64,000 nucleotides of DNA from JACJXW01 sp964418125 (GTDB lineage Bacteria > Bacteroidota > Bacteroidia > Chitinophagales > Saprospiraceae): assembly GCA_964418125.1 (NCBI GenBank), contig CAYQKY010000018.1:1-64000 (forward strand), written 5' to 3'. A program made the translations under genes and the position numbers. Numbering within the stretch: position 1 is the stretch's first letter; every line of letters starts with the position of its first letter. Below the pieces are notes generated by a model. The model was not told the DNA's origin. It saw only the letters and a program-made list of their open reading frames with translations, and ran no database searches. Positions 33,438 through 41,367 of this stretch are shown one piece after another.

Positions 33438-34547
33438 CTACCGCCCACACCGAACCTCATACCGGGTGCTCCTCCCTCCGCCGATCACAGAGAGCGCCCC
33501 CAGTTCCACCAGCCTTTGCAGGTCTCTGGTGGCGGTAGCTTTGGATGCTTTGGTGAGCGACATGTACTTTCTGGCGTTCATTCCGCCCTCAAAGCCCGCC
33601 GGGCCTGCTTCCAGCATCCGGCGCAGGGCTTTTTCCTGCCGTTCATTCAGTTGGCCGGCGAAACGGTCAAAATACCTGGCTTTTTTTATGGTAAATTCAA
33701 TTTGTTCTTCCGCCTGCTCCTGAGCATCCAGAATGACTTGTAAAAAATAACGGATCCACCCAGTGATCTCATTGGACCGTTGACCTGTTTTCAGCGCCTC
33801 GTAATAGTCTTTCCGGCCGGCCTCAATGGTTTTCGACAAGCTCAACACCACGGGCCGGCCAAATCCCTGGGAGAGGGCTTTTTCGGAGATGGCCCTGCCG
33901 ACCCTGCCATTACCGTCTTCAAAGGGATGGATCGTCTCGAAGTACAGATGGGCAATGGCCGAACGAACCGGCGCATGGAATAGCTCCTGCGGCTCCCCCG
34001 GTGCAGTTTTATTGAACCAGGCGATGAAATTTTCCATCTCCTTCGGCACGCGGGAAGAAGGGGGCGCCTCGAAATGAATAATTTCTCTCCCCACCGCCCC
34101 CGAAACCACCTGCATGGGATCTTCGCTGCTTCGCCATTGCCCTTTGTTTACCCGGTTATTCCCCTCCATAACCATGGAGTGCCAGGAAAACAACATGGCT
34201 TTATCCAGCGCGTCCTCGTATGTCTCTCTTACGCTGACCATCAGGCGGGCAATGCCCTCCGCTCTCTTGTCCCTCACTTTCTCCGGGGGATGGTTCAACC
34301 CCAGGTTGTTCCGGATGGAAGAAAGCACGTCCTGCCGGCTCAAATACTCCCCTTCTATCTCTGAGGTCTTTATGGCTTCAGCGATCATCAAATCGATGAC
34401 GGATTGGGCCTTTTCTTCTTCGGAAAGCGCCTTTAGCAGCCCGCTGATACGGCCCTGGCTTTCCGCGAAAGCGAAAAGCGCCTCCTCCATATCTTCCAGG
34501 CTGTATTTAAAGCGGGGCCAGTCTTCTTGTTGCCAATTATAGTGCAT
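33438..34547 (-). CDS. Fic-domain protein with C-terminal HTH
   Basis: About 369 residues from ATG 34547 (MHYNWQQEDWPRF); the frame is open to 34604 but that part overlaps the upstream palindromes. An N-terminal DUF4172-type region is followed by the inhibitory helix TSEIEGEYLS (matching the (S/T)xxxE(G/N) motif, so self-inhibited) and the catalytic loop HPFEDGNGRVGR. The C terminus (about 300-369) is a winged-helix-like segment (YMSLTKASKATATRDLQRLVELG). Fic enzymes transfer AMP or related groups to protein hydroxyls. Two identical-arm palindromes directly upstream suggest autoregulation through the HTH. Confidence 0.9.
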   Translation of the reverse strand: MHYNWQQEDWPRFKYSLEDMEEALFAFAESQGRISGLLKALSEEEKAQSVIDLMIAEAIKTSEIEGEYLSRQDVLSSIRNNLGLNHPPEKVRDKRAEGIARLMVSVRETYEDALDKAMLFSWHSMVMEGNNRVNKGQWRSSEDPMQVVSGAVGREIIHFEAPPSSRVPKEMENFIAWFNKTAPGEPQELFHAPVRSAIAHLYFETIHPFEDGNGRVGRAISEKALSQGFGRPVVLSLSKTIEAGRKDYYEALKTGQRSNEITGWIRYFLQVILDAQEQAEEQIEFTIKKARYFDRFAGQLNERQEKALRRMLEAGPAGFEGGMNARKYMSLTKASKATATRDLQRLVELGALSVIGGGRSTRYEVRCGR

Positions 34548-34575
34548 GAGCCGAATCACTTTCTTATTCGGCTCA
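34547..34575. promoter_or_regulatory. Palindrome copy 1 at the fic start
   Basis: TGAGCCGAAT, nine-base spacer, ATTCGGCTCA. Perfect 10-bp arms. Its left end touches the fic start codon, so it could be an operator or a hairpin in the fic leader RNA. A second copy lies at 34591-34619. Confidence 0.7.
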
Positions 34576-34590
34576 AAATTAGTGTTTTTT

Positions 34591-34619
34591 TGAGCCGAAT
34601 ACAATTTCTATTCGGCTCA
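34591..34619. promoter_or_regulatory. Palindrome copy 2 upstream of fic
   Basis: Same arms as copy 1 (TGAGCCGAAT, N9, ATTCGGCTCA) with a different spacer sequence. The centre-to-centre distance is 44 bp, about four helical turns, so two bound dimers would sit on the same face of the DNA. Confidence 0.7.
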
Positions 34620-34834
34620 CTTCGCCTAACGGGGAGCAGAGAACGGGTAAATTCCCGCCCTATATGTGCCCAATCCTGAACTCGCACAGAAATTGATACC
34701 CAATCCATTAATCCTCTAACCAAAATCTTACAAGACAACAATTGCGAGAATCAACAAATAAACTTAACTTATTTGATTGTTACAAGGAACCGATCTGGGG
34801 TGAAAAAACTTATTGTATTATCAAGTGCAGAATT

Positions 34835-35062
34835 ATGAGTGTATTCCACATACAAATACCGGACAGTGTCCAGATGAATGATTTCGAACTGAAGATGCTG
34901 ATCGCGTCAAAATTATTTGAAGATGGCAAATTGAGCTCCGGCCAAGCTGCAGAAATAGTAGGCATATCCAAACGAGCATTTATAGAGATATTAGGCAAAT
35001 ACAATGTTTCGATATTTGGATATGATTACAAAGAGCTGGAAGAAGACCTGAAAAATGCGTGA
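34835..35062 (+). CDS. UPF0175-family antitoxin candidate
   Basis: A 75-residue protein from ATG 34835 (an in-frame ATG-less extension to 34742 is not conserved-looking). The sequence ASKLFEDGKLSSGQAAEIVGISKRAFIEIL matches UPF0175 proteins, small predicted HTH DNA-binding proteins. It overlaps the next gene, a DUF3368 protein, by 8 bp. This pair is a recurring predicted type II toxin-antitoxin module. Confidence 0.85.
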   Translation: MSVFHIQIPDSVQMNDFELKMLIASKLFEDGKLSSGQAAEIVGISKRAFIEILGKYNVSIFGYDYKELEEDLKNA

Positions 35063-35516
35063 GCGAGTTATTATAGCCGACTCAAGTTGCTTGATTGCTT
35101 TGAGCAACATTAATGAACTTGATATCCTTCAAAAAGTATATGGACAAATAACGATCACGCCGGAAGTTGAAAATGAATTTGGAGAAGGCATCCCCCATTG
35201 GATTGAAATCGAAGAGGTAACCGATAAACAGAAGATAGCGTTATTGGAATTAGAGCTTGACAAAGGTGAGTCAAGTGCCATTGCTTTGGCCATTGAAAGG
35301 GAGAATAGTTTATTGGTGATCGATGAGAAAAAAGGAAGAAGTGTTGCAAAGAAGATGGGTATTAAGATAACGGGAATATTAGGAGTTATTGTGAAAGCGA
35401 AAGATGCCGGATTGGTTAAGAAAGTGGCCCCTTTCATAGAAAAACTGGAAAAGGTTGATTTCAGAATTTCCAAGGTGTTGAAAGAGGAAATTTTAAGAAG
35501 GATGGGTGAGTTATAA
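35055..35516 (+). CDS. DUF3368 PIN-like toxin candidate
   Basis: A 153-residue protein of the DUF3368 family, related to PIN-domain nucleases. Acidic residues expected in a PIN active site are present: D in IIADSSCLIAL (about residue 9), E/D in DKGESSAIALA (about 70-75) and LVIDEKKGRSVA (about 90). The C-terminal half is helical. Overlapping gene order with UPF0175 supports a toxin-antitoxin module. The base composition is more AT-rich than the neighbours, consistent with recent transfer. Confidence 0.85.
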   Translation: MRERVIIADSSCLIALSNINELDILQKVYGQITITPEVENEFGEGIPHWIEIEEVTDKQKIALLELELDKGESSAIALAIERENSLLVIDEKKGRSVAKKMGIKITGILGVIVKAKDAGLVKKVAPFIEKLEKVDFRISKVLKEEILRRMGEL

Positions 35517-36029
35517 CCAGTTTTCCTACTGATTTTGAGACCTGAAACGCCGCAGGTAGCACCTCCCGAAAACCAGAGATAACCATTGTAAAAAGGTAAA
35601 CCTGCCTGCGCTAAAGCTTCGGCAGGCAAGAAAACTTCCGCCTCCGTCAATGACTTCAGCCTTTGGACAACGCAGTCGCCTTAGTCAGACGGAGAAAATT
35701 TAACGAACCGCCCTGGCTATTGCAAAAGCCTAGGGCCGTGGAATAAGTATTCCATACCCACTGTTTCCCCTTCTTACACATGATCCACATATATAGTACC
35801 GATATATCTGACAGCGCCTCTGAAAATGAGGGCCTTTTTTCACATATATGCTCCTGCTTTTACTTATGATATATCGGGCTATCGCTGCCCTATATATAGT
35901 GCTGCATCGGCCCTGGGGTATGGGGTTGGTTTTTCTGTATGGCTGCGCTATTGGAAAAGGAGAAAGGCCGTTTCTGTGGGAAACCGGCGGGCTGCTTGAG
36001 CATGCAGGAAAGGTAAGAAGGTAAAAAAA
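35517..36029. other. Intergenic region, possible remnants
   Basis: About 510 bp with no supported gene. It includes a GCCTGC...GCAGGC-type palindrome near 35607-35630 (CCTGCCTGCGCTAAAGCTTC...). From 35790 to 35900 there are AT-rich words in both orientations (GATATATC, ATATATAG). May be the edge of a mobile insertion carrying the toxin-antitoxin genes. Confidence 0.4.
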
Positions 36030-36797
36030 CTAAAAGTTAACTGCCCTGGCAAGGCGAAAACCGTAGCTGTAGTAACGGTCGACCGGGTCGTAGTTGAGGC
36101 GTTCCGCACAACGCGCGAAGACCTGGTAGAGGCCCCAGGACCCGCCCCGCAACACACGGTCAGAGCCGCTATCCGGGCCTTTGGGATTCTCTGCATTGTC
36201 ACTTCGCTCATAGTATTTGCTGTAATACCAATCCTGGCACCATTCCCAGGCATTGCCGGACATATCATACAGGCCCCAGGCATTCGGTTTTTTATCTTTC
36301 ACCGGTATTGTGCCATAACCAGTATTTCCATCATAGTGCCAGGCGACCTCATCCGGATCATCACTGCCGGCGTAGCGGAAATCCTGCCCGGCCCGGGCTG
36401 CATATTCCCATTCCGCCTCGGTGGGCAGGCGGAATCCGTTGGCAGCCCAGTTGATGCTATCTGCCCATGTGATACTCATCTTGTCCAGTTCGTTTGGGTC
36501 TTCCGGGATATTCAATTCATAAACTTTTTCTTTACCTCGTTGCCGGCTCACCCAGTTGGCGTAGGCAATGGCGTCGTACCAGCTCACATTTACCACCGGG
36601 TGGCTGCCCTGCCGCCCCCAGCCCGGTTCTTCCGGTAGGGCCTGCCCGCTGGCCCGGCAGTACAGGTGGTGCTGCCACCAGGTGGTTTCCGTTTCGGCCA
36701 TTTCGAAGGGGCTCAGGGTTACTTCGTGTACCGGGCGCTCATCTCCGGCTCCCTCTTCGCTTCCCATCCGGAACGTGCCTCCGGGAATGGAGATCAT
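36030..36797 (-). CDS. FGE/SUMF1-like domain protein, probably the separated 3' part of a longer gene
   Basis: A 255-residue formylglycine-generating-enzyme-like (SUMF1/EgtB/PvdO) domain: MISIPGGTFRMGSEEGAG, VNVSWYDAIAYANWVS, RLPTEAEWEYAARAG, MSGNAWEWCQDWY and RVLRGGSW ... YGFRLAR. The catalytic cysteine pair of true FGE is not evident. Such domains often serve as binding modules. ATG 36797 falls exactly at the domain edge. The frame is open upstream through VRFAALEKRYYPH to the 8-bp repeat array at 36900-36943, so the natural N terminus is probably the preceding coiled-coil gene, now out of frame. Confidence 0.85.
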   Translation of the reverse strand: MISIPGGTFRMGSEEGAGDERPVHEVTLSPFEMAETETTWWQHHLYCRASGQALPEEPGWGRQGSHPVVNVSWYDAIAYANWVSRQRGKEKVYELNIPEDPNELDKMSITWADSINWAANGFRLPTEAEWEYAARAGQDFRYAGSDDPDEVAWHYDGNTGYGTIPVKDKKPNAWGLYDMSGNAWEWCQDWYYSKYYERSDNAENPKGPDSGSDRVLRGGSWGLYQVFARCAERLNYDPVDRYYSYGFRLARAVNF

Positions 36798-36899
36798 GTG
36801 GGGGTAGTATCGCTTTTCCAGGGCGGCGAAGCGGACGGTGTCGAGGGTGGCGAGGAGGGGGCGGAGGGAGTCGCGGGAGACAACGGCGGACGGTTCGGT

Positions 36900-36943
36900 G
36901 GTTAGATGGTTAGATGGTTGGATGGTTGGATGGTTAGATGGTT
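36900..36943. repeat. 8-bp tandem array within a split gene
   Basis: Five tandem units of GGTT(A/G)GAT plus a half unit on the plus strand (AACCATC(T/C) on the coding strand), with a degenerate sixth unit at 36892-36899. The upstream coiled-coil frame meets a TAA at 36902-36904 in the last unit. The FGE frame reads the same units in another phase without a stop. Because the unit length is not a multiple of three, copy-number change would switch the frame. Confidence 0.88.
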
Positions 36944-37567
36944 GAGGGCGAACGGCTGGGCCCAGGCCAGAAGGGAATCCGCCATGGCGGCGGCGGTATT
37001 GGGCTGGCCGGCCTCGTTGTAGAAGTAGGCCAGTTCGAAGTAGAGGCTGTCCAGGGCGGGGGCGCGGCTATTTACCTGCAGAGCGGAAGCTTCCGTGGCC
37101 CATACTACTGCCGAATCATACTGTAGTTGGAAAATGAAGTCTTTGGCCCGCTGGACGTAGATGTCGGTGAGGTCGCCGAAGGCTTTTTCCAGTTTTTGGA
37201 GGGCGGCGTTGGCTCGTTGGGCTTCGGCTGCTGCCCGTTCAGCTTCCGTTCTAGCCCGGCGCTCAGCCGCTTCCGCCCACTCCAGGTTTTTTTCCGCTTT
37301 AGCTCCTTCCGCCACCGCTTCCTGCCGCAGCCCCTCGATCTGCCGGAAGAGGGCTTCGATGCGGCGGTTCAGCTCGGCGGTCCGCTCCGGGGCGCACTCC
37401 TTGGCGGCGTTGTACTGTCGGATGGCGTTGACGTAGTCTTCTTTTTCTGCTAGCTGTTCGCCCTGGGAGATGATGCAGGGGCAGTCCCGGCAGGGCTGCG
37501 CCTGGGCGGCCGCAGGGCGGGGCAGGAGGAGGAGGAGGAGGGGGATGTAATATTTTAAGGTGGCCAT
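36902..37567 (-). CDS. Exported coiled-coil protein, probable 5' part of an FGE-fusion gene
   Basis: About 221 residues from ATG 37567 (alternative ATG 37585). The signal peptide is MATLKYYIPLLLLLLPRPAA. A Cys-rich start of the mature part (CRDCPC) and one TPR-like pair (YVNAIRQYNAAKECAP) follow, then a long Ala/Glu/Arg coiled coil (about 70-150) and a second helical repeat region. The last 14 residues (NHLTIQPSN...) are encoded by the 8-bp array and are not natural protein sequence. In Saprospiria similar N-terminal modules are, as I recall, fused to an FGE-type domain, which here follows out of frame. Confidence 0.78.
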   Translation of the reverse strand: MATLKYYIPLLLLLLPRPAAAQAQPCRDCPCIISQGEQLAEKEDYVNAIRQYNAAKECAPERTAELNRRIEALFRQIEGLRQEAVAEGAKAEKNLEWAEAAERRARTEAERAAAEAQRANAALQKLEKAFGDLTDIYVQRAKDFIFQLQYDSAVVWATEASALQVNSRAPALDSLYFELAYFYNEAGQPNTAAAMADSLLAWAQPFALNHLTIQPSNHLTI

Positions 37568-37777
37568 TTTGTTTTGTTTATGCAACAGCGAGTAGACGCA
37601 ATTAATTGTAGTATAAATAAAAAGGCAGGTACAAAGCCATCACCCCCTGTTTCCCCCTCAAGGGGGACAGCAAAGCTTCTATGAAAAGTAGGGTGGTACA
37701 GCCAACCATGACCCAAAATTCAACAATTGGCCTGCAAACGTACCTTTTCCGCCGTTTTCTTCGTCGATACTGAATAT

Positions 37778-39637
37778 TCACTCATTTCCATATTCTGACA
37801 ACCGCTCCCGATAAACCGCCAGCGTATCCCTCAAAGCCTCATTATTGCCATCCAGCTCAATGGCCTCCTCCAGGCGCTCCACGGCAAAGTGGTACTGGCC
37901 GGCATCGATGAAAATGCGGGCCTCGCGCACTTTATTCTGGCTTTCCAGGCGGGTGTTCTCGGCCCGCTGCAGTTCCAGTTCCTTCAACGTCTGCCGGGCC
38001 TCCAGGTACAGGTAGCCCACCAATACGGCGGCGGCGATGCTGATGGCAATGATGATATTTCGGTAAAGGGTTCTTTGCTTCTGCCGTGCTTTTTGAGCGA
38101 TGGCCTCCTCCTTCTCCCGGGCCCGGTTTTCCTCGGCGGACAGGCATTGCCGGAGGAAGGCCATATTGCTGTCGTACAGCGCCTTGTCGGCCGCCCAGTC
38201 GTGGCCGGGCTGGCGGCGGGAGTGGTAGCGCGCCGCCCAGAAGTGGTTGATGGGGGTATTGTTTTGCCAGTCGTCGAGGCGCTGCAGGAGGGCGCCGGTG
38301 ATCCAGCCTTGTTGGGGGTCTTCCTCGTTCTCCTCGCGGGCCTGCTGCAGGCGCTGGTAGAGGCGGGCGTTTTCGGCCTCCTCGTCCGCCCAGCGGTTCA
38401 GGCGGCCCCAGTTGCGAATGAGGCTCTCGTGGGAGATGTCGACCATGTTCTCTTCCTGCAGGGACACGCCGGGGGGCGGCATGAGGAAGGACGTGTCGAG
38501 CTGCCGAAATTGTTCGATCACGCCATCCACTTCCCCGCGGCAGGCGGGTATGGCTTCCGCCAGGCCGTATATCTCTTCCATGAGGGTGGGCCGGCGGCCG
38601 CCCTTCTCGCCGGCCGACAGGTCGGTGAGGCGCTGGAAGATCAGCTGGGCGATCTGCCGCCCTTTGTTTTCCAGCGCTTCGTATTGCTCGTCGGCGTGCC
38701 GGCCCAGGGCCTTTTCCATCTGGCCGGTGGCTTCGTAATCATCGTGACTGATGGCCCCCTCGCCTCCGGCCTGCTGCCAGTGCCGGTAGGTGCGCATCAG
38801 GGCATGCTGCAGGAGGGACAGCTGGTCCATGCTGTCGCCCACCTCGCGCACCAGGCGGTTCACCAGGGTGGCATCTACCGGGGCGCCCACTACGCCGAGG
38901 GGGCCGGCCACGGCGCGGCGCACATTCTGGCTGCTGAGGCGGGGCACCAGGTACTGCCCCTGGTTGATGACCTCGGGCAGCCCGCGGTAGCGCACGCACT
39001 CGCCCAGGAATTCGGAGCGCATGGTGATCACTACGTACAGGTTGGCGCCCTCCTGCCGGGCGACGGTGAGCAGGAGGTCGACAAAGTGGGCCGCTTCGCC
39101 GGGCGGTATTTCGCCGGAAAAGCGGAAAAGCTCTTCAAACTGATCGATGATCAGCAGGGTTTTCTGGTGTTTATCCGCGCCCTCCTCCGCTTCGAGCAGG
39201 CCGAAGGAGCTCTCCTGCAGGACGGGCAGCAGGCGGGCCACTTCCGGGGCTAGTTCCTCGGCCTTCGCCAGGGCGGCGGCCAGGTTTTGCAGGGGGCTGT
39301 TGCCGGGGCGGCAGATGACGATCTTCCAGTCGGAAATGCGGGCCTGCTTCTTGCCGGCGTGCAGGGCGGGGATGAGCCCGGCGCGCACCAGGGAGGACTT
39401 GCCGCTGCCCGAGTTGCCCAGCACGCCGAGGAAGTGCGTCTGCATGAGCCGCATGATCAGCTCCTCGGCCTGCCCTTCGCGGCCAAAGAACAGGTGGGCC
39501 TCGCCGGTGCGGAAGGGGCGCAGGCCGGGGAAGGGATTGCGGCGGGTGCGGTTCTCATCCAGGATGTCCATGTTCTGGCCTTGCTTCTGCAGGCCGAGGT
39601 AGTACTCGTCGATCTGGAAGTGCAGCGGCTCAGGCAT
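37778..39637 (-). CDS. nSTAND1-type ATPase with TM segment
   Basis: A 619-residue STAND-class NTPase of the nSTAND1 kind. NPFPGLRPFRTGEAHLFFGR introduces the ATPase; Walker A is GNSGSGKSS (about residues 74-82), Walker B LLIIDQFEE (about 160-168), and ISHESLIRNWGRL is the winged-helix signature at about 400. A transmembrane helix follows (about 530-550), then a short coiled coil and one TPR-like unit. Homologues usually end in many WD40 or TPR repeats that act as sensor; this one is short. It overlaps the upstream TIR gene by 8 bp, so they form an operon. Likely a signal-sensing switch of a conflict system. Confidence 0.88.
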   Translation of the reverse strand: MPEPLHFQIDEYYLGLQKQGQNMDILDENRTRRNPFPGLRPFRTGEAHLFFGREGQAEELIMRLMQTHFLGVLGNSGSGKSSLVRAGLIPALHAGKKQARISDWKIVICRPGNSPLQNLAAALAKAEELAPEVARLLPVLQESSFGLLEAEEGADKHQKTLLIIDQFEELFRFSGEIPPGEAAHFVDLLLTVARQEGANLYVVITMRSEFLGECVRYRGLPEVINQGQYLVPRLSSQNVRRAVAGPLGVVGAPVDATLVNRLVREVGDSMDQLSLLQHALMRTYRHWQQAGGEGAISHDDYEATGQMEKALGRHADEQYEALENKGRQIAQLIFQRLTDLSAGEKGGRRPTLMEEIYGLAEAIPACRGEVDGVIEQFRQLDTSFLMPPPGVSLQEENMVDISHESLIRNWGRLNRWADEEAENARLYQRLQQAREENEEDPQQGWITGALLQRLDDWQNNTPINHFWAARYHSRRQPGHDWAADKALYDSNMAFLRQCLSAEENRAREKEEAIAQKARQKQRTLYRNIIIAISIAAAVLVGYLYLEARQTLKELELQRAENTRLESQNKVREARIFIDAGQYHFAVERLEEAIELDGNNEALRDTLAVYRERLSEYGNE

Positions 39638-41137
39638 GGGATTGAGAATTGAGGAATTGGATCAGTTGTTGCTCGTAGCCTTCTCTGGCGCAGTTGATGA
39701 CCTGGAACTCGTGGCTGCGCACCTCGCGGATCCGGGAGTTGGCCCCGGGGTCTGTCACGCAGATGGCCATGGCGTAGGGCGTCTGTTTCTCGGTGGCCGC
39801 CTTGATCAGTTCTACCTTGATGGCGTTGCACCAGGCCGTGGTGGCGTTGCGCAGCAGGATGACCGCCTTGTTGCAGACCAGCCAGAAGTCGCGGAAAGAG
39901 TCGTCGGGGTCAATTTGCGGGTCGTCCTCCCGGAAAACGGGCACATAGACATCGTATTTTTGTTCGTAGATCAGGTCATCCAGCTGGGTACAGATGGGGT
40001 CGCCCTTGTCGCGGTGGTCGTGGATGAAGAACAGGCGGCGAGGGGCATCATAGGCTACTGCTTCCTCCTCCTGCTTTTCTTCGCGCAGCTGGATCTTTTC
40101 CAGCAGGAAGTCCTTGATTGCCTTCACTTCGAAGGCGGGCAGCTCTTCCAACTGGGCCACCTTCCGGGCATCGGCCGCTATGGTTTCCAGGAATTGCTCC
40201 TGGGAGGTGGCGCACTCTTCGGTCACCGACTGGGCGGTGAACAGCTGGAATTCGGGGTTAGCCCCGGCCGCTTCCTTCGCCAGCCGGTACTGCAGGTGGG
40301 TGAGCGGCTCCCGCGTATCCGGCGTTTTCACCCCCTCGATGTCATCGAACAGGTGGATGGAAAAGGCGGAGGCCTCCAGTTGCCGGCGCATAAAGGCTTC
40401 CAGTTCCGCCGCCGGGAGCACTTTGAGGTTTTCGGGGCGGCCGGGCGCTTCATCGGGCAGGATGCGGAAGTTGATCTTGCCGTATTTGCGCTGCTGCCGG
40501 AGTTCCTTCAGCAGCCCGTCGCGCACCGCTCTGGAGCCGCTGGCGGTGTAGGCCAGGAAGAGGGCGCCGGAACCGTTTGCCTCCGGGTTTTCCTGCACCC
40601 GGGCGGCCTCTTTCAGCCCCTTCAACAGTTGGTACAAGCCGATAGAGAGCCGGGCGATCCTTTCGCTAAAGGCCTTTTCCTCCGGCCCGATGGGCAGGAG
40701 GCCCTGGAAAAAATCGGCGTACACCACCTCATTCCCTTCCAGGAATCCGGTGATGCGGCCCACTTCATCCCGGCTGGCCTCCTCCGGCTCGTACTCGCCG
40801 TAGGGCATGACCTGTACGGGGAGGATGCGGCTGTTTCCGTTGACGATGGCTTCGCCGGCATTGTCGATAAAGTGCAGGAACTCCCGGCGGCACCAGTCGC
40901 TAGAAAGGTAGGCGGGAGAAAGGATGGGAAGAAAAACCCGGGAGTCTTCCAGCGCCCCCGCAGGCGGGCAGTCAGTACATTGCCGGCGTGCATGTCCTCC
41001 GTATCGAGGAAGATGTTCAGCTTTTTGCCCGAGCGGGAGCGGAAGTCAGCCGCCAGCCGGGCACAGAAATGCTCCACCCATTGTTTATGGGCGTCATTGT
41101 CGTGGTGGGCGTAGCTGATGAAGATATCGAACGGCAT
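39630..41137 (-). pseudogene. Double TIR-domain protein with a 1-base frameshift
   Basis: Reading from ATG 41137 gives MPFDIFISYAHHDNDAHKQW, the start of a TIR domain. The frame is lost at a run of five Gs on the coding strand (plus-strand C5 at 40955-40959). With one extra G it continues as GALEDSRVFLPILSPAYLSS then DWCRREFLHF, which carries the TIR NADase-type WCxxE glutamate, and runs to 39630. The joined product would be about 502 residues. The C-terminal part (about 390-495, RRLFFIHDHRDKGDP ... WCNAIKVELIKA) looks like a second TIR-like domain. The nSTAND ATPase gene follows with an 8-bp overlap. The break could be real, phase-variable, or a sequencing error. Confidence 0.8.
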
Positions 41138-41367
41138 GAATATCTGGGTAACGGATGCTGAAAGATAAGAATAATATATTTTTACCGGCAATTTATTGGC
41201 ATTACCAACATTGCCTGCCAGGTTTTACGGAGATTTCGGAATAATGTTTTGGGGTTGCCGGAAATTCCGGGAGTACTATTACCGGCTAAAGCCTTTTCAT
41301 AAATTTACCGGTATGGCACAATTCACCCCTGCCCCTGCCAGTTTTGTTTAATAGGAAAAACAAACCC

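Noticed and set aside
37889..39253. Long plus-strand open frame opposite the nSTAND ATPase (454 codons)
   Set aside because: Antisense to a gene with clear Walker motifs; translation is a low-complexity, His/Gly/Val-rich shadow.
39636..41114. Long plus-strand open frame opposite the TIR gene (492 codons)
   Set aside because: Antisense shadow without a domain. Its length reflects the frameshift pattern and GC bias, not coding.
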